38,560 nucleotides of DNA from Verrucomicrobiota bacterium (GTDB lineage Bacteria; Verrucomicrobiota; Verrucomicrobiia; Opitutales; Opitutaceae). The notes under the pieces are model-generated. The model ran no database searches. It was not told the origin of the DNA and was given only the letters and a program-made list of their open reading frames with translations. The stretch is taken from contig JAEWIY010000048.1 in NCBI GenBank assembly GCA_023386835.1, positions 1 through 38,560 on the forward strand. Reading direction: 5' to 3'. The position numbers and the translations under genes are program-made. This document shows, piece after piece, positions 1 through 7,607 of this stretch (position 1 is the stretch's first letter; every line of letters begins with the position of its first letter).

Positions 1-383
1 GAGTTTAAGTCGGAAGTTGAAGTTTAAGGAGTAAACGGATCGCAGGGTTGCCCCGGCATGGAGAGGGGTTGTCCCACGGAATACACGGAGGGATCGCCCG
101 CGAACGACGCGAATGAGCGCGAATCCGAGCTACATCCATCCCCCAGCGCTGAGAACGCAAAACGCGCAGAGAAGCTGCTCGGTGGAATCCCAACGCCTCT
201 TCGAATCCGTGATTCTTTGCTGAACGCTGGTTCGCACTTACTCCTTACACTTCAACTTCGAACTTACACTCGCTGAAGGCGACGGGGTGAACTCCGATCG
301 GGCCTTGCTCCTTAGACTTCAACTTCCAACTTAAACCCGCCGGAGGTCCACCCCACTTACTCCTTACTTTTTCAACCTTACTC
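1..383. repeat. Cluster of dispersed intergenic repeats, no gene
   Basis: This leading stretch has no convincing gene; it is built of short repeats that recur elsewhere in the window. Repeat A (core TTACTCCTTA-ACTTCAACTTCC-ACTTAAACTCGCCGAAGGCG, degenerate) is inverted at 1-34 and direct at 238-281 and 306-348, with a truncated copy at 355-383. Between them lie a CCACGGAATACACGGA unit (74-90) and a GCCCGCGAACGACGCGAATGAGCGCGAAT-type unit (about 96-124). The same units recur at 3.0-3.5 kb and 6.0-6.4 kb. Open frames here are translations of the repeats, not genes. Confidence 0.75.
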
Positions 384-388
384 GTTCC

Positions 389-394
389 AAGGAG
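389..394 (+). promoter_or_regulatory. Shine-Dalgarno site of the exonuclease gene
   Basis: AAGGAG lies five bases before the TTG at 400. It is one of the few clear Shine-Dalgarno sequences in the window and is the reason for choosing the TTG start. Confidence 0.6.
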
Positions 395-399
395 TCATC

Positions 400-1275
400 T
401 TGATTGTTCATCTCGTCGACGGCACCTACGAGTTGTTTCGCCATTTCTATGGGCTGCGTCGGTTCACCAAGGGTGAGGACCGGCCGTATGGTGCAGTCGT
501 CGGCGTTCTGCAGACGGTGCTACAGATCATCGAGACAGGCGGCACGCATCTGGGTGTCGCCACCGATCACGTGATCGAGTCGTTCCGAAACGATCTGTGG
601 TCCGGCTACAAGACCGGCGCGGGCATCGAACCGGCGCTACGCGCGCAGTTTCATCCTCTCGAAGAGGCACTCGCGGCGATGGGTGTGGCCGTCTGGCCGA
701 TGGTGGAACTCGAGGCCGACGATGGCCTGGCGTCAGCCGCCCGCCTCGCGACGGCGGACAAACACGTGGAGAAAGTCGCAATCTGGACCCCCGACAAGGA
801 CCTCGCGCAGTGCGTTCAGGGCACGCGAGTCGTGCAGATCGACGGGCGGCGGAAAACGATTCGTGACGCTGCCGGGGTGCGGGAAAAGTTCGGCGTCGAG
901 CCACCGCTGATCCCGGACCTACTGGCGTTGGTCGGCGACGCCGCCGATGGTTATCCCGGCATCCCGGGCGTCGGTGCGAAAACCGCCGCGCGACTGGTCA
1001 ATCAACATGGCGCGATCGAGAACTTCCCGCCGGAAGTCCTCGGCGAAAACCACGACCGCGCGCTCCTCTTCAAGGACCTCGCGACGCTGCGAACGAACGC
1101 GCCGCTGTTCAAGAAAGTCGACGCGCTCCGCTGGCGCGGTCCCACTCCGGCCTTCCCCGAGTGGGCGAAACGCATCGACGCTCCCCGGCTCGTCGATCGA
1201 AGCGAGCAGGCCGCCAAGGCTATCGAAGAAGGCAAGCCCGCGGCGAAGCCGAACGCGACCCGCGTTCGGCTTTGA
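400..1275 (+). CDS. 5'-3' exonuclease (FEN/PIN family), stand-alone
   Basis: A 291-residue protein resembling the 5'-nuclease domain of DNA polymerase I without the polymerase. This family is a metal-dependent structure-specific nuclease that removes 5' flaps and RNA primers. Visible motifs, in order, are an N-terminal aspartate in H-L-V-D-G-T, the acidic E-A-D-D (about residues 107-110), T-P-D-K-D (about 129-133), and the helix-3-turn-helix segment G-D-A-A-D-G-Y-P-G-I-P-G-V-G-A-K-T-A (about 180-197), which matches the family G-D-x-x-D-N-I-P-G-V-x-G-I-G pattern. The usual R-x-x-x-Y-K arch residues are present as F-R-N-D-L-W-S-G-Y-K. The start is TTG with AAGGAG upstream. The final codons lie inside a perfect 12-bp inverted repeat. 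No operon partner. The nuclease family is certain; the cellular role is inferred. Confidence 0.9.
   Translation: MIVHLVDGTYELFRHFYGLRRFTKGEDRPYGAVVGVLQTVLQIIETGGTHLGVATDHVIESFRNDLWSGYKTGAGIEPALRAQFHPLEEALAAMGVAVWPMVELEADDGLASAARLATADKHVEKVAIWTPDKDLAQCVQGTRVVQIDGRRKTIRDAAGVREKFGVEPPLIPDLLALVGDAADGYPGIPGVGAKTAARLVNQHGAIENFPPEVLGENHDRALLFKDLATLRTNAPLFKKVDALRWRGPTPAFPEWAKRIDAPRLVDRSEQAAKAIEEGKPAAKPNATRVRL
1246..1272. repeat. Perfect 12-bp inverted repeat over the exonuclease 3' end
   Basis: AAGCCGAACGCG, spacer ACC, CGCGTTCGGCTT: a perfect 12-bp stem that ends directly before the TGA stop (1273-1275). There is no U-tract, so it is not a canonical terminator. Related sequence occurs at 1602-1620 (AAGCCAAACGCGACGCGCG) and 1805-1831 (over the end of the symporter gene), which suggests a repeated palindromic element located at gene ends. 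Confidence 0.65.
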
Positions 1276-1435
1276 GCCACTTCCCGCAGCTCCTTTAGGC
1301 AGGCGACCTCCGGATGTTCCGACGCTTGCCCGCCAGGCGCGGCCTCGGGCCCACTCGGCGCGCGGCCGGAGTGAGCCTTCGACTCCCCCACGGATTTGCA
1401 CGCGCGGTGGTTGCCGTTAACGGTTTCAGATGCCC

Positions 1436-1819
1436 TCACGAAAGAAAAGAGGTCCTCGCGCAAACCAGAGCTCGAACGGCCTCCGGCGCGGCGCTCACCG
1501 CGGGGCTCTCCCGAGCCATCGACTGCCACCCAAAGGGTTCTCGGCAGCGGACACACACACTCGCATCAACGCGTTCGTCACCTCCGTGGGCCGCCGCAAT
1601 CAAGCCAAACGCGACGCGCGCTGACGGGTGGCGGCCAGGAATCGACGGTGAGCGGTCGCCTCGCAAGAGATTGAGGCCGCAGGTGGGGCATCGCCCGCTC
1701 CGTTTTGTACGCGTGGAGTTCGCCCCGCATTCCGGGCACACGAGGTGATCCGCGTCGGTCGACTGTCGCTCCGATTCAGAGTGAAGACTCTCTTCTAACT
1801 CGTCCCAGCCGAAGGCGAC
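1436..1819 (-). other. Possible zinc-ribbon ORF or remnant downstream of the symporter
   Basis: The interval between the exonuclease and symporter stops has no clear gene. One minus-strand frame contains two zinc knuckles, C-P-E-C-G and C-P-T-C-G, 13 residues apart (about 1734 to 1685), as in small zinc-ribbon proteins, with a further C-V-R-C later. Its open stretch overlaps the symporter 3' end, but no ATG lies near the beginning; the nearest start is a GTG at 1741 just before the first cysteine pair. The later part crosses a repeat copy at 1602-1620 and looks non-coding. It could be a decayed gene, a real small protein with a distal start, or coincidence. Confidence 0.25.
1602..1620. repeat. 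Second copy of the gene-end palindromic element (half)
   Basis: AAGCCAAACGCGACGCGCG matches the left arm and centre of the 1246-1272 palindrome with one or two changes. It lies in the gap between the two convergent genes. Confidence 0.5.
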
Positions 1820-2988
1820 CTTGGTTCGGTTGTGGGCGTTTCGACTTGGTCGCCGAAGAAGCGGTCCATCCAAAGCGCGATCACCGCGTCGCCGGTGACG
1901 TTGGTGGCTGTGCCGAAGCTGTCCTGCGCGAGATAGAGCGCGATCATCAACGCCAAGTGCGTCTCGCTGAAACCGAGCATGGTCGTGAGTAGCCCCAAGG
2001 CCGACATCACCGCGCCTCCGGGCGCACCCGGCGCCGCGATCATGATCGCGCCAAGCATAAGGATCACCCCGATCATCTGACCGAACGCCGGCAGCGCCAA
2101 ATCCGGCGAGATCAACATGACGGCCGTCGAGCAGGTCACAATTGTGATGGTGGAGCCCGACAGGTGGATGTTCGCGCACAACGGCACCACGAAGTCTGCG
2201 ATCGGGCCACGAATCCCGAGCGACTTCACGGACCGCAACGTCACCGGAATGGTCGCGGCACTGGACATCGTGCCGGCCGCGGTGACGTACGCCGGCAGCA
2301 TCAACCGCACGAGGCGCAGGGGTGATCGGGCCAGTAATATTCCGGTGGCGGTGAAAAGCGCTCCCAACCAGGCCCAGTGTAACAGAATCGCCAATACGAG
2401 GACGGTGCCAAAAATGCGCAGGGTGCCCGCGACGTTGCCCTCGGCCGCCAACGCGGGGAAGACGCCCGCGAAGTAGAACGGCAGCAGCGGAATAATCAGC
2501 CGGCCAAGCAGGCGATCAACCACGTCGCGCCCCTGTTCGAAAACCGTTTGCAGGGTGCGACCACCGGTGGCGCTGATGCCGATGCCGAAGATGAAGGCGG
2601 CGACCAGGGCGGTGATGACATCGAAGAGCGGAGCGACATCCATCGCGATGAACGGCGCAGGCAGTTCGGCGGCCGGCGGCACATCGGCGGCGGCTGGTGC
2701 AAACAACGGGATCAACGCGCGCGCCGCGAAGTACGCAATGCAACCTGCGACGATCGTCGAAGTGTAGGCGAAGCCCACCGTGCGCCCAAGCAACTTGCCC
2801 GAGCCGCGGGGCAGGCTCGCGATGCCGCTCGCCACGAAGAACAGGACGATGAGCGGGATCGTGAATTGAATCAGATCGCCGAACAGTTCGCGCACCGTCA
2901 GCGCCAGGCGCACCGCCCAGACCGGAGCGAAAAGGCCGATCAGGATTCCAACCGCCATGCCGGCGAGAAGCTTGAGGATGATCTTCAT
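1795..2988 (-). CDS. Dicarboxylate/amino acid:cation symporter (DAACS family)
   Basis: A 397-residue integral inner-membrane protein of the Glt/DctA fold, which couples import of acidic amino acids or C4-dicarboxylates to sodium or protons. The re-entrant-loop serine motif S-S-A-A-T-I-P-V-T is at 242-250, and the C-terminal substrate motif D-x-x-x-T-x-x-N-V-x-G-D is at 356-367 (D356, T360, N363, D367). The family N-M-D-G-T motif is replaced by N-I-H-L-S-G-S (273-279), so cation coupling or substrate may differ. The start is the ATG at 2988, giving a typical basic-hydrophobic N-terminus. It is convergent with the exonuclease. A copy of the gene-end palindromic repeat covers its last codons. 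Family assignment is firm; substrate is unknown. Confidence 0.9.
   Translation of the reverse strand: MKIILKLLAGMAVGILIGLFAPVWAVRLALTVRELFGDLIQFTIPLIVLFFVASGIASLPRGSGKLLGRTVGFAYTSTIVAGCIAYFAARALIPLFAPAAADVPPAAELPAPFIAMDVAPLFDVITALVAAFIFGIGISATGGRTLQTVFEQGRDVVDRLLGRLIIPLLPFYFAGVFPALAAEGNVAGTLRIFGTVLVLAILLHWAWLGALFTATGILLARSPLRLVRLMLPAYVTAAGTMSSAATIPVTLRSVKSLGIRGPIADFVVPLCANIHLSGSTITIVTCSTAVMLISPDLALPAFGQMIGVILMLGAIMIAAPGAPGGAVMSALGLLTTMLGFSETHLALMIALYLAQDSFGTATNVTGDAVIALWMDRFFGDQVETPTTEPRSPSAGTS
1805..1831. repeat. Third, degenerate copy of the gene-end palindromic element
   Basis: CAGCCGAAGGCGACC followed by TTGGTTCGGTTG aligns over its full length with the 1246-1272 palindrome with about seven changes. 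It lies inside the last codons of the symporter gene. Confidence 0.45.
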
Positions 2989-3612
2989 CGAGTGACGGCT
3001 TCCTAAAGGTGAATCGACCGAGAGCGATTCATTAAATCGGGCCCCGCGAACGCGCGGGAAAAGAGCGAGACGGGTCGCCCGCGAATCACCCGAATGGGCG
3101 CAAATGAGTCACAAAAGCTGATCCAGCTGAACCACAGTACCTGGGTCGGCCTTACTCCTTTAACCTAAACTTCCGACTTAAACTCGCCGAAGGCGTTGGC
3201 CCACGGAATACGCGGAAAGACACGGAAAATTAGGCCCACGAACGCCGCGGATCGCGCTTACTCCTTACAGTTTAACTCCCGACCCAACCTCGCTAGGATG
3301 ATGCCTGATCTCAGCGATGCCGGCTCCACTCCCTGTACTGTGGGCATTTTTCTGTGTTCCTCGTGTGCTCCGTAGGCTAACCTAACCAGGGCGCCAGGTC
3401 CGGGAACGAGGTCAGACCACCCCTTTGTGTCCCTGTGGTGGACTCGGATTGAGAGCGGCAATTGCTAAACGTCGCGGACGATCCTCAGCTTCGCTCAAAA
3501 CGATCGTGAAGTAGATTCCCCTTGGTCTCTACGAGCGCCTTAGCACACTCGCAAAACTCGGCCGCAGTCTACGTCGTCATCGATCTCTCACGCCAACCGC
3601 GAGCGCCAATTC
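2989..3612. repeat. Intergenic repeat cluster between symporter and NERD gene
   Basis: About 620 bases with no gene I can support. Repeat A copies are at 3151-3195 and 3257-3297, ending in or near CTCGCCGAAGGCG. A CCACGGAATACGCGGAA-type unit is at 3198-3228, a GCCCGCGAA...GAATGGGCGCAAATGAG unit is at about 3078-3106, and CTGTGTTCCTCGTGTGCTCCG (3352-3372) and CCCTTTGTGTCCCTGTGG (about 3420-3437) look like inverted relatives of the CACGGAA/CACAGAG type. A small hairpin (CCCGCG-AACG-CGCGGG, 3043-3058) lies upstream of the symporter. From about 3450 the sequence becomes AT-richer, leading into the NERD gene. Confidence 0.7.
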
Positions 3613-4518
3613 ATGAACTCCGGAAACTGGGTTATTTATTCGACCTTCGGTTATTTCATTATCTTCACCCTCGCCGTTTTCGGATTTGCGATATGGAGAG
3701 TGAGGAGATCTCGGGTTCGAGCGCCCGTCAAATTCAAGCTCCTACGAGGACCAGGTGAGACGTTGCGCAGAAAGGTCGCCTTGTACGACGAGAACCTAGT
3801 TTTTCAGCTGGTGGGCGCCGCATTCGCGCCTCCTCTTGTCGCTCTTTCGATTTTTTTAGGATGGGTACACTGGTTCAAGCCAACGACCAATGCTCAAGCT
3901 TATGCCTGCATTGCAACGTCTCTGGCCGTCTTCGTTGTCGGTTTCGTCTTTGCTTTTCGATGGGCGTTGAACGGATTCTACCGACAGCGTGATCAGCTGC
4001 TCGGGTATCTCGGCGAACGAGCTGTGGCCGAGGAGTTGGGACCACTCGAAAGACAAGGGTATCGCGTTTTTCATGACGTTCCCGCCAGGGCGGGCGATCG
4101 AGCATTCAACCTTGATCACGTCATAGTTGGTCCTACTGGAGTTTTCGCGGTCGAGACGAAGACCCGCCGTAAGGGTCGAGCGCGACCAGGGTTCAAAGAC
4201 TACGAAGTTATTTTCGATGGCCAACAGCTTGTCTGGCCATGGGGTGAGGACACGCATGGCCTGACACAGGCAGAATCTGAGGCTAGGTGGCTGTCAGAAT
4301 GGCTGCATAAACGAACTGGTCTTGCGATTGAGGTAAAACCGATCCTCGCACTGCCTGGCTGGATGGTAAGAGAACAGAAGCTCGGTAGTGTACGCGTACT
4401 AAATGCAAAAAACGTCCCGGCCGCGGTCATCGGCCGGAATATCCGCGTCCTATCCTCGGAACAAATAGACCTGATATCGCGTTTGCTAGACGTCGAATGC
4501 CGCGATGTTGAGAATTGA
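3613..4518 (+). CDS. Membrane protein with NERD (nuclease-related) domain
   Basis: 301 residues. The N-terminal half is hydrophobic, with segments at about 8-28, 64-86 and 95-118. A C-terminal cytoplasmic NERD domain begins at G-Y-L-G-E-R-A-V-A-E-E-L (131-142) and continues through F-N-L-D-H-V-I-V-G-P-T-G-V-F-A-V-E-T-K-T (165-184). D168 and the E181-x-K183 pair match the restriction-endonuclease-like PD-(D/E)xK core of NERD proteins, so catalytic residues appear intact. The family is linked to DNA processing, but its function is poorly known. The gene and its flanks (about 3480-4620) are visibly AT-richer than the rest, with more A/T-ending codons, suggesting transfer. The ATG at 3613 is chosen because the first membrane segment follows at once. 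It stands alone and is convergent with the CE15 gene. Confidence 0.8.
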   Translation: MNSGNWVIYSTFGYFIIFTLAVFGFAIWRVRRSRVRAPVKFKLLRGPGETLRRKVALYDENLVFQLVGAAFAPPLVALSIFLGWVHWFKPTTNAQAYACIATSLAVFVVGFVFAFRWALNGFYRQRDQLLGYLGERAVAEELGPLERQGYRVFHDVPARAGDRAFNLDHVIVGPTGVFAVETKTRRKGRARPGFKDYEVIFDGQQLVWPWGEDTHGLTQAESEARWLSEWLHKRTGLAIEVKPILALPGWMVREQKLGSVRVLNAKNVPAAVIGRNIRVLSSEQIDLISRLLDVECRDVEN

Positions 4519-4542
4519 TTCTGGATGTCCGCGACATTGCTT

Positions 4543-4558
4543 TATCGTTTGGACGATA
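4543..4558. terminator. Weak hairpin after the NERD gene
   Basis: TATCGT-TTGG-ACGATA is a perfect 6-bp stem with a 4-base loop, 25 bases after the NERD stop. There is no T-run, so termination is only possible. A CTCTGTGTCTTTGTGGTGAAA-type repeat remnant follows at about 4588-4607. Confidence 0.35.
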
Positions 4559-4618
4559 GCTGTTCGCCACGACAAACACATTTTACCTCTGTGTCTTTGT
4601 GGTGAAATCGGGGAGGTT

Positions 4619-4645
4619 AGCTATACGGCATTGCCGCCTATAGCT
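4619..4645 (-). terminator. Strong hairpin between convergent NERD and CE15 genes
   Basis: AGCTATA-CGGC-ATT-GCCG-CC-TATAGCT forms an 11-bp stem with a two-base bulge, starting seven bases downstream of the CE15 stop on its strand. It has no U-tract. As the strongest structure between two convergent genes it may stop transcription from either side or protect the mRNA 3' end. It overlaps the repeat at 4636-4670. Confidence 0.45.
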
Positions 4646-4670
4646 TCCGGCTTATTGCCTAAAGCCTAAC
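4636..4670 (-). repeat. Repeat E copy covering the CE15 stop codon
   Basis: On the minus strand this reads GTTAGGCTTTAGGCAATAAG followed by CCGGAAGCTATAGGC. It aligns with 7575-7607 (GTTAGGCTTTCGGCGGTAAG then CTTCCAGTAAGCC). The CE15 TAA (4652-4654) lies within it, so the last few CE15 residues are repeat-derived. Confidence 0.5.
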
Positions 4671-5953
4671 TTGTCCGCATAATCGAGGTAGCCGGCCCAG
4701 TCGTAGGCGGTGATGTCGTGGCCGCCGCTGCGAACGTGGTAAGCGAGGCCGTCGCCCAGCACCGGTTGGTCCACCGCGGGCCAGGCCTCAACTCCGAGGC
4801 CACGCTTGCCGAAGAGCGCGTAAACGGGCTCGGCGCCCTTTGCGCTGAGAAACTCGCCACGGGGATCGGCCCACTTGTCGTCCTCGGCGCTGGCGACGTA
4901 CACGGGGCGCGGTGCACAGAGCGCGATGAGTTGGTGCTGGTCGACGGGCAACGTATCCTCGCGCTCGTTGTAGGCGCGGAAGTTTCGGGCGAACCAGAAC
5001 GGAAAGACGGTGTTGATCCGCGCCACTGTCTCACCGAACCGGCGGCGACTGAGCGCCGCTCCGCCACAGCCGGAGTTGTTGGAGATCACGAGCGCGAACC
5101 GCTCATCCTGCGCCCCGGCCCAGAGCGCAGCCTTGCCCAAACGCGAGTGCCCGTGCACCGCCACACGCGTCGCGTCGATGTCGGGATCTGCCTCGAGATA
5201 ATCCAGTGCGCGGCTGAGTCCCCACGCCCACACCCCCAGCGTGCCCCAGGCCTCCGGCGCGCGGCCTTCCGTACCACCGGTCTTGAACAACGCAGCGACA
5301 TCGCGATCGAGGCCCTCCGTGCGATCCTCGCAGAGGTCACCGCAATAGAGGGTCGCTGTCGCGTACCCACGCGCGACCACCTGCTCAATCTGCCAGCGCG
5401 ACGTATGGTAACCCCGCGCCTGCTCGGTCGCGCGGTTGTCGACGACACCACGTCCCGGGCCTTCCGGGATCCACGCCGTGGAGAGCGGCACGCTCGGATC
5501 GCTGCTCACGGTGTGATTGCCATAAAAGTTGAGCCCGAGGAACGCGGGCACGGGCGCGGTGGCGTTGGGTGGCAGATAAACGAGGAGGTCCATCTTCGGA
5601 CCGTGGTTGCCCTCACTGAACCAGACGCGGATCTGCTTGCGCACCGCTTTCCCGCCCAACGCCGAGCGGTCGACGTCCATGACTTCCCAGTGCAGGCCCG
5701 CCGGCGGTCCGCCCGGGGTGCGGCCATAAACTGCACGCGCGAAGTCCTCGAGCAATTCAGGTCGGCGCTTCGTCGCCCACGTCGCCACATCGGTCACCGG
5801 TGTACCGTCGTCGAGCACGAGCGGGTCCGGGAGTGTGTAGGCGGGGACCTTGGATTCGTCGTAGTTAAAACCGGCCGGTTGGCCGTCGACCGAAGGAGGC
5901 AGGCTCATGAACGCGGCGAGGAGAAGGACCGAACCGAGGGTGCGTCGGGGCAT
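4652..5953 (-). CDS. Secreted CE15 glucuronoyl esterase-like hydrolase
   Basis: 433 residues with a signal peptide (about 1-24, M-P-R-R-T then a hydrophobic stretch). The alpha/beta-hydrolase domain resembles bacterial carbohydrate esterase family 15, which cleaves ester bonds between lignin alcohols and 4-O-methyl-glucuronate of xylan. The nucleophile motif is G-H-S-R-L-G-K with Ser270; fungal enzymes have Cys where this protein has His269. A catalytic histidine is likely His412 in S-G-G-H-D. The acidic partner is uncertain (E357 or D359 in S-A-E-D-D-K-W are candidates). I set the start at the ATG at 5953; the frame is open to 6133, but that extension reads through repeats and would bury the signal peptide. 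It is a single gene without CAZyme neighbours; hemicellulose side-chain removal is inferred. Confidence 0.85.
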   Translation of the reverse strand: MPRRTLGSVLLLAAFMSLPPSVDGQPAGFNYDESKVPAYTLPDPLVLDDGTPVTDVATWATKRRPELLEDFARAVYGRTPGGPPAGLHWEVMDVDRSALGGKAVRKQIRVWFSEGNHGPKMDLLVYLPPNATAPVPAFLGLNFYGNHTVSSDPSVPLSTAWIPEGPGRGVVDNRATEQARGYHTSRWQIEQVVARGYATATLYCGDLCEDRTEGLDRDVAALFKTGGTEGRAPEAWGTLGVWAWGLSRALDYLEADPDIDATRVAVHGHSRLGKAALWAGAQDERFALVISNNSGCGGAALSRRRFGETVARINTVFPFWFARNFRAYNEREDTLPVDQHQLIALCAPRPVYVASAEDDKWADPRGEFLSAKGAEPVYALFGKRGLGVEAWPAVDQPVLGDGLAYHVRSGGHDITAYDWAGYLDYADKLGFRQ

Positions 5954-6445
5954 GGCGCCGCAGCGTAGCGATCGAACGACGATAACCAATGCCGTTTTGT
6001 CACCACAGAGATACCCAGACGCGGAAAAACCCGCCGATCCATTCACCGCAGAAGCGCAGAGCGGCCCACGGAAAGGTCGGGCCCGCGAATGATGCAAATG
6101 GATACGAATCAGTGAGAGGAACGACCCATCCATTCACCGCCAGGGGCGCAAAGAAGCCGCCGCTGACATTCTGGTGTCCTCCTCGAGTTCTGTGCTGGAT
6201 GCCAGCTCGCGTTCACTCCCTACACTTCAATCCCAACGCAAACTCGCCGAAGGCGTCCTCTGCTGACTCTGCGGCTCCAAGTCTGTTTGGTCCACGGAAT
6301 ACACCGAAATCACGGAGGGCACGCCCGCGAATGACACGATTGAGCGCGGGGCTTGCTTCTTACTCTTTACTGCTGAGTTAAACTCGCCGAACGCGACTTC
6401 CCGGGTGAACAGGAGCGCGGAACGGCAGTCTGAGCCGTTCCATCC
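5954..6445. repeat. Intergenic repeat cluster between CE15 and permease genes
   Basis: About 490 bases without a supported gene. Repeat A copies are at 6212-6255 and 6355-6395, both ending in AACTCGCCGAA-GCG. The CCACGGAATACACCGAAATC unit is at about 6292-6311, and GCCCGCGAATGA-type units are at about 6078-6090 and 6322-6334. Two related ATTCACCGC...GCGCA units are at about 6040-6058 and 6132-6149, and a CACCACAGAGATACCCAGA unit is at about 6001-6019. Promoters for both flanking genes must lie here, but I cannot pick them out. Confidence 0.7.
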
Positions 6446-7579
6446 ATGGCAGAACGCAACCAGGCCTCGCCGGCTTCCCTCAACGAGACCCAGCTCAGGA
6501 GTCGGAACTTTCGGAATGCGTTCGTCCTCCTCCTGGTCACGGTCATCTCGCTGCTCGCGCTGGCGATCGTCTGGCCCTTCCTCGGTCCGCTGCTGCTGGG
6601 CGCGATGCTCGCCGGGCTCTGCCATCCGCTGTACCGCTGGCTGACGCGGTGGTTTCGCGGACGGAAGTCGCTCGCCTCGTTCACCACCCTCCTGATCCTC
6701 GTCCTGCTCGCCGTCGGCCCGCTCGGCGCCTTCGCCGGGGTCGTCATCAAACAAGCGATGGAGGTGAGCGAAAAGGCGATCCCATGGGCACGCGAACACC
6801 TGGGGCCGGACAGCGGCTTTCGGGCGCAGGAGTGGATCGTGGGGCGTTTCCCTTCACTCGAGCCTCTCATTCCGGATCAGGAAACGATCATCGACAATGT
6901 GGGCCTCGCCGCGAAATCCGCCGGCGGTTTCCTCGTCGGCGCGGCGTCCAGGATGACGGCAGGCACCGCCACGTTTTTGCTGAACACGTTCGTGATGCTC
7001 TACGCCATGTTTTTCTTCCTGCGCGATGGGCGGGCGATCCTCGAGAAGGTGTTTTATTATATGCCGCTGCGGCACGAAGACGAAATGCAGATGATCGAAC
7101 GATTCTCCTCGGTCACACGCGCCACGATCAAGGGCACGATCATCATCGGCATCATCCAGGGCACCCTCGCCGGAGTCGCACTGTGGATGGCGGGCATCAC
7201 CGGCGCCGCGTTTTGGGGCACGATTATGGTGATCCTGTCCGTCATCCCCGGCGTCGGGTCGGCGCTGGTCTGGGTGCCGGCGGCCGTTTACCTTTTCCTC
7301 ACGGGCAAGGTCCTGGCTGCCATCCTCGTCGCGGCGTGGTGCGCTGCGGTGGTTGGCACGATCGACAACGTGCTTCGTCCGTTGCTCGTCGGCAAAGACG
7401 CCAAGATGCCCGATCTGCTCATCCTCGTCGGCACCCTCGGCGGACTTTTTCTTTTCGGTCCCATCGGCTTCATCGCCGGCCCGCTCGTATTCGGGTTGTT
7501 TCTCACGATCTGGGAAATCTATGGCGCCGCGTTCCGTGATATCCTGCCGCCGGTGAAATCGTTAAAGGCCCAGCGTTAG
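6446..7579 (+). CDS. AI-2E family (PerM/YdiK-type) permease
   Basis: 377 residues, polytopic inner-membrane protein. Hydrophobic segments sit at about 24-42, 45-62, 75-98, 168-190, 228-250, 254-280, 290-315 and 322-355, matching the eight-helix plan of the AI-2E transporter family. The paired first helices, a long hydrophilic loop (about 100-165) and the glycine-rich late segment around G-T-I-M-V-I-L-S-V-I-P-G-V-G-S are typical. Members export or exchange small solutes, and some act as sodium/proton antiporters; the AI-2 link holds for few of them. The ATG at 6446 begins a hydrophilic N-terminus with no Shine-Dalgarno site. Its TAG stop falls inside a copy of repeat E. Neighbours give no clue to its substrate. 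Confidence 0.85.
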   Translation: MAERNQASPASLNETQLRSRNFRNAFVLLLVTVISLLALAIVWPFLGPLLLGAMLAGLCHPLYRWLTRWFRGRKSLASFTTLLILVLLAVGPLGAFAGVVIKQAMEVSEKAIPWAREHLGPDSGFRAQEWIVGRFPSLEPLIPDQETIIDNVGLAAKSAGGFLVGAASRMTAGTATFLLNTFVMLYAMFFFLRDGRAILEKVFYYMPLRHEDEMQMIERFSSVTRATIKGTIIIGIIQGTLAGVALWMAGITGAAFWGTIMVILSVIPGVGSALVWVPAAVYLFLTGKVLAAILVAAWCAAVVGTIDNVLRPLLVGKDAKMPDLLILVGTLGGLFLFGPIGFIAGPLVFGLFLTIWEIYGAAFRDILPPVKSLKAQR

Positions 7580-7607
7580 GCTTTCGGCGGTAAGCTTCCA
7601 GTAAGCC
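7575..7607 (+). repeat. Repeat E copy covering the permease stop codon
   Basis: GTTAGGCTTTCGGCGGTAAG followed by CTTCCAGTAAGCC. It is homologous to 4636-4670 and, as there, contains the stop codon of the preceding gene (TAG at 7577-7579). Confidence 0.5.

Noticed and set aside
58..276. Small ORF near the left edge
   Set aside because: It is a translation of the CCACGGAATACACGGA and GCGAACGACGCGAATGAGCG repeat units.
5954..6133. Longer start for the CE15 gene
   Set aside because: It reads through dispersed repeats and would place 60 residues before the signal peptide.
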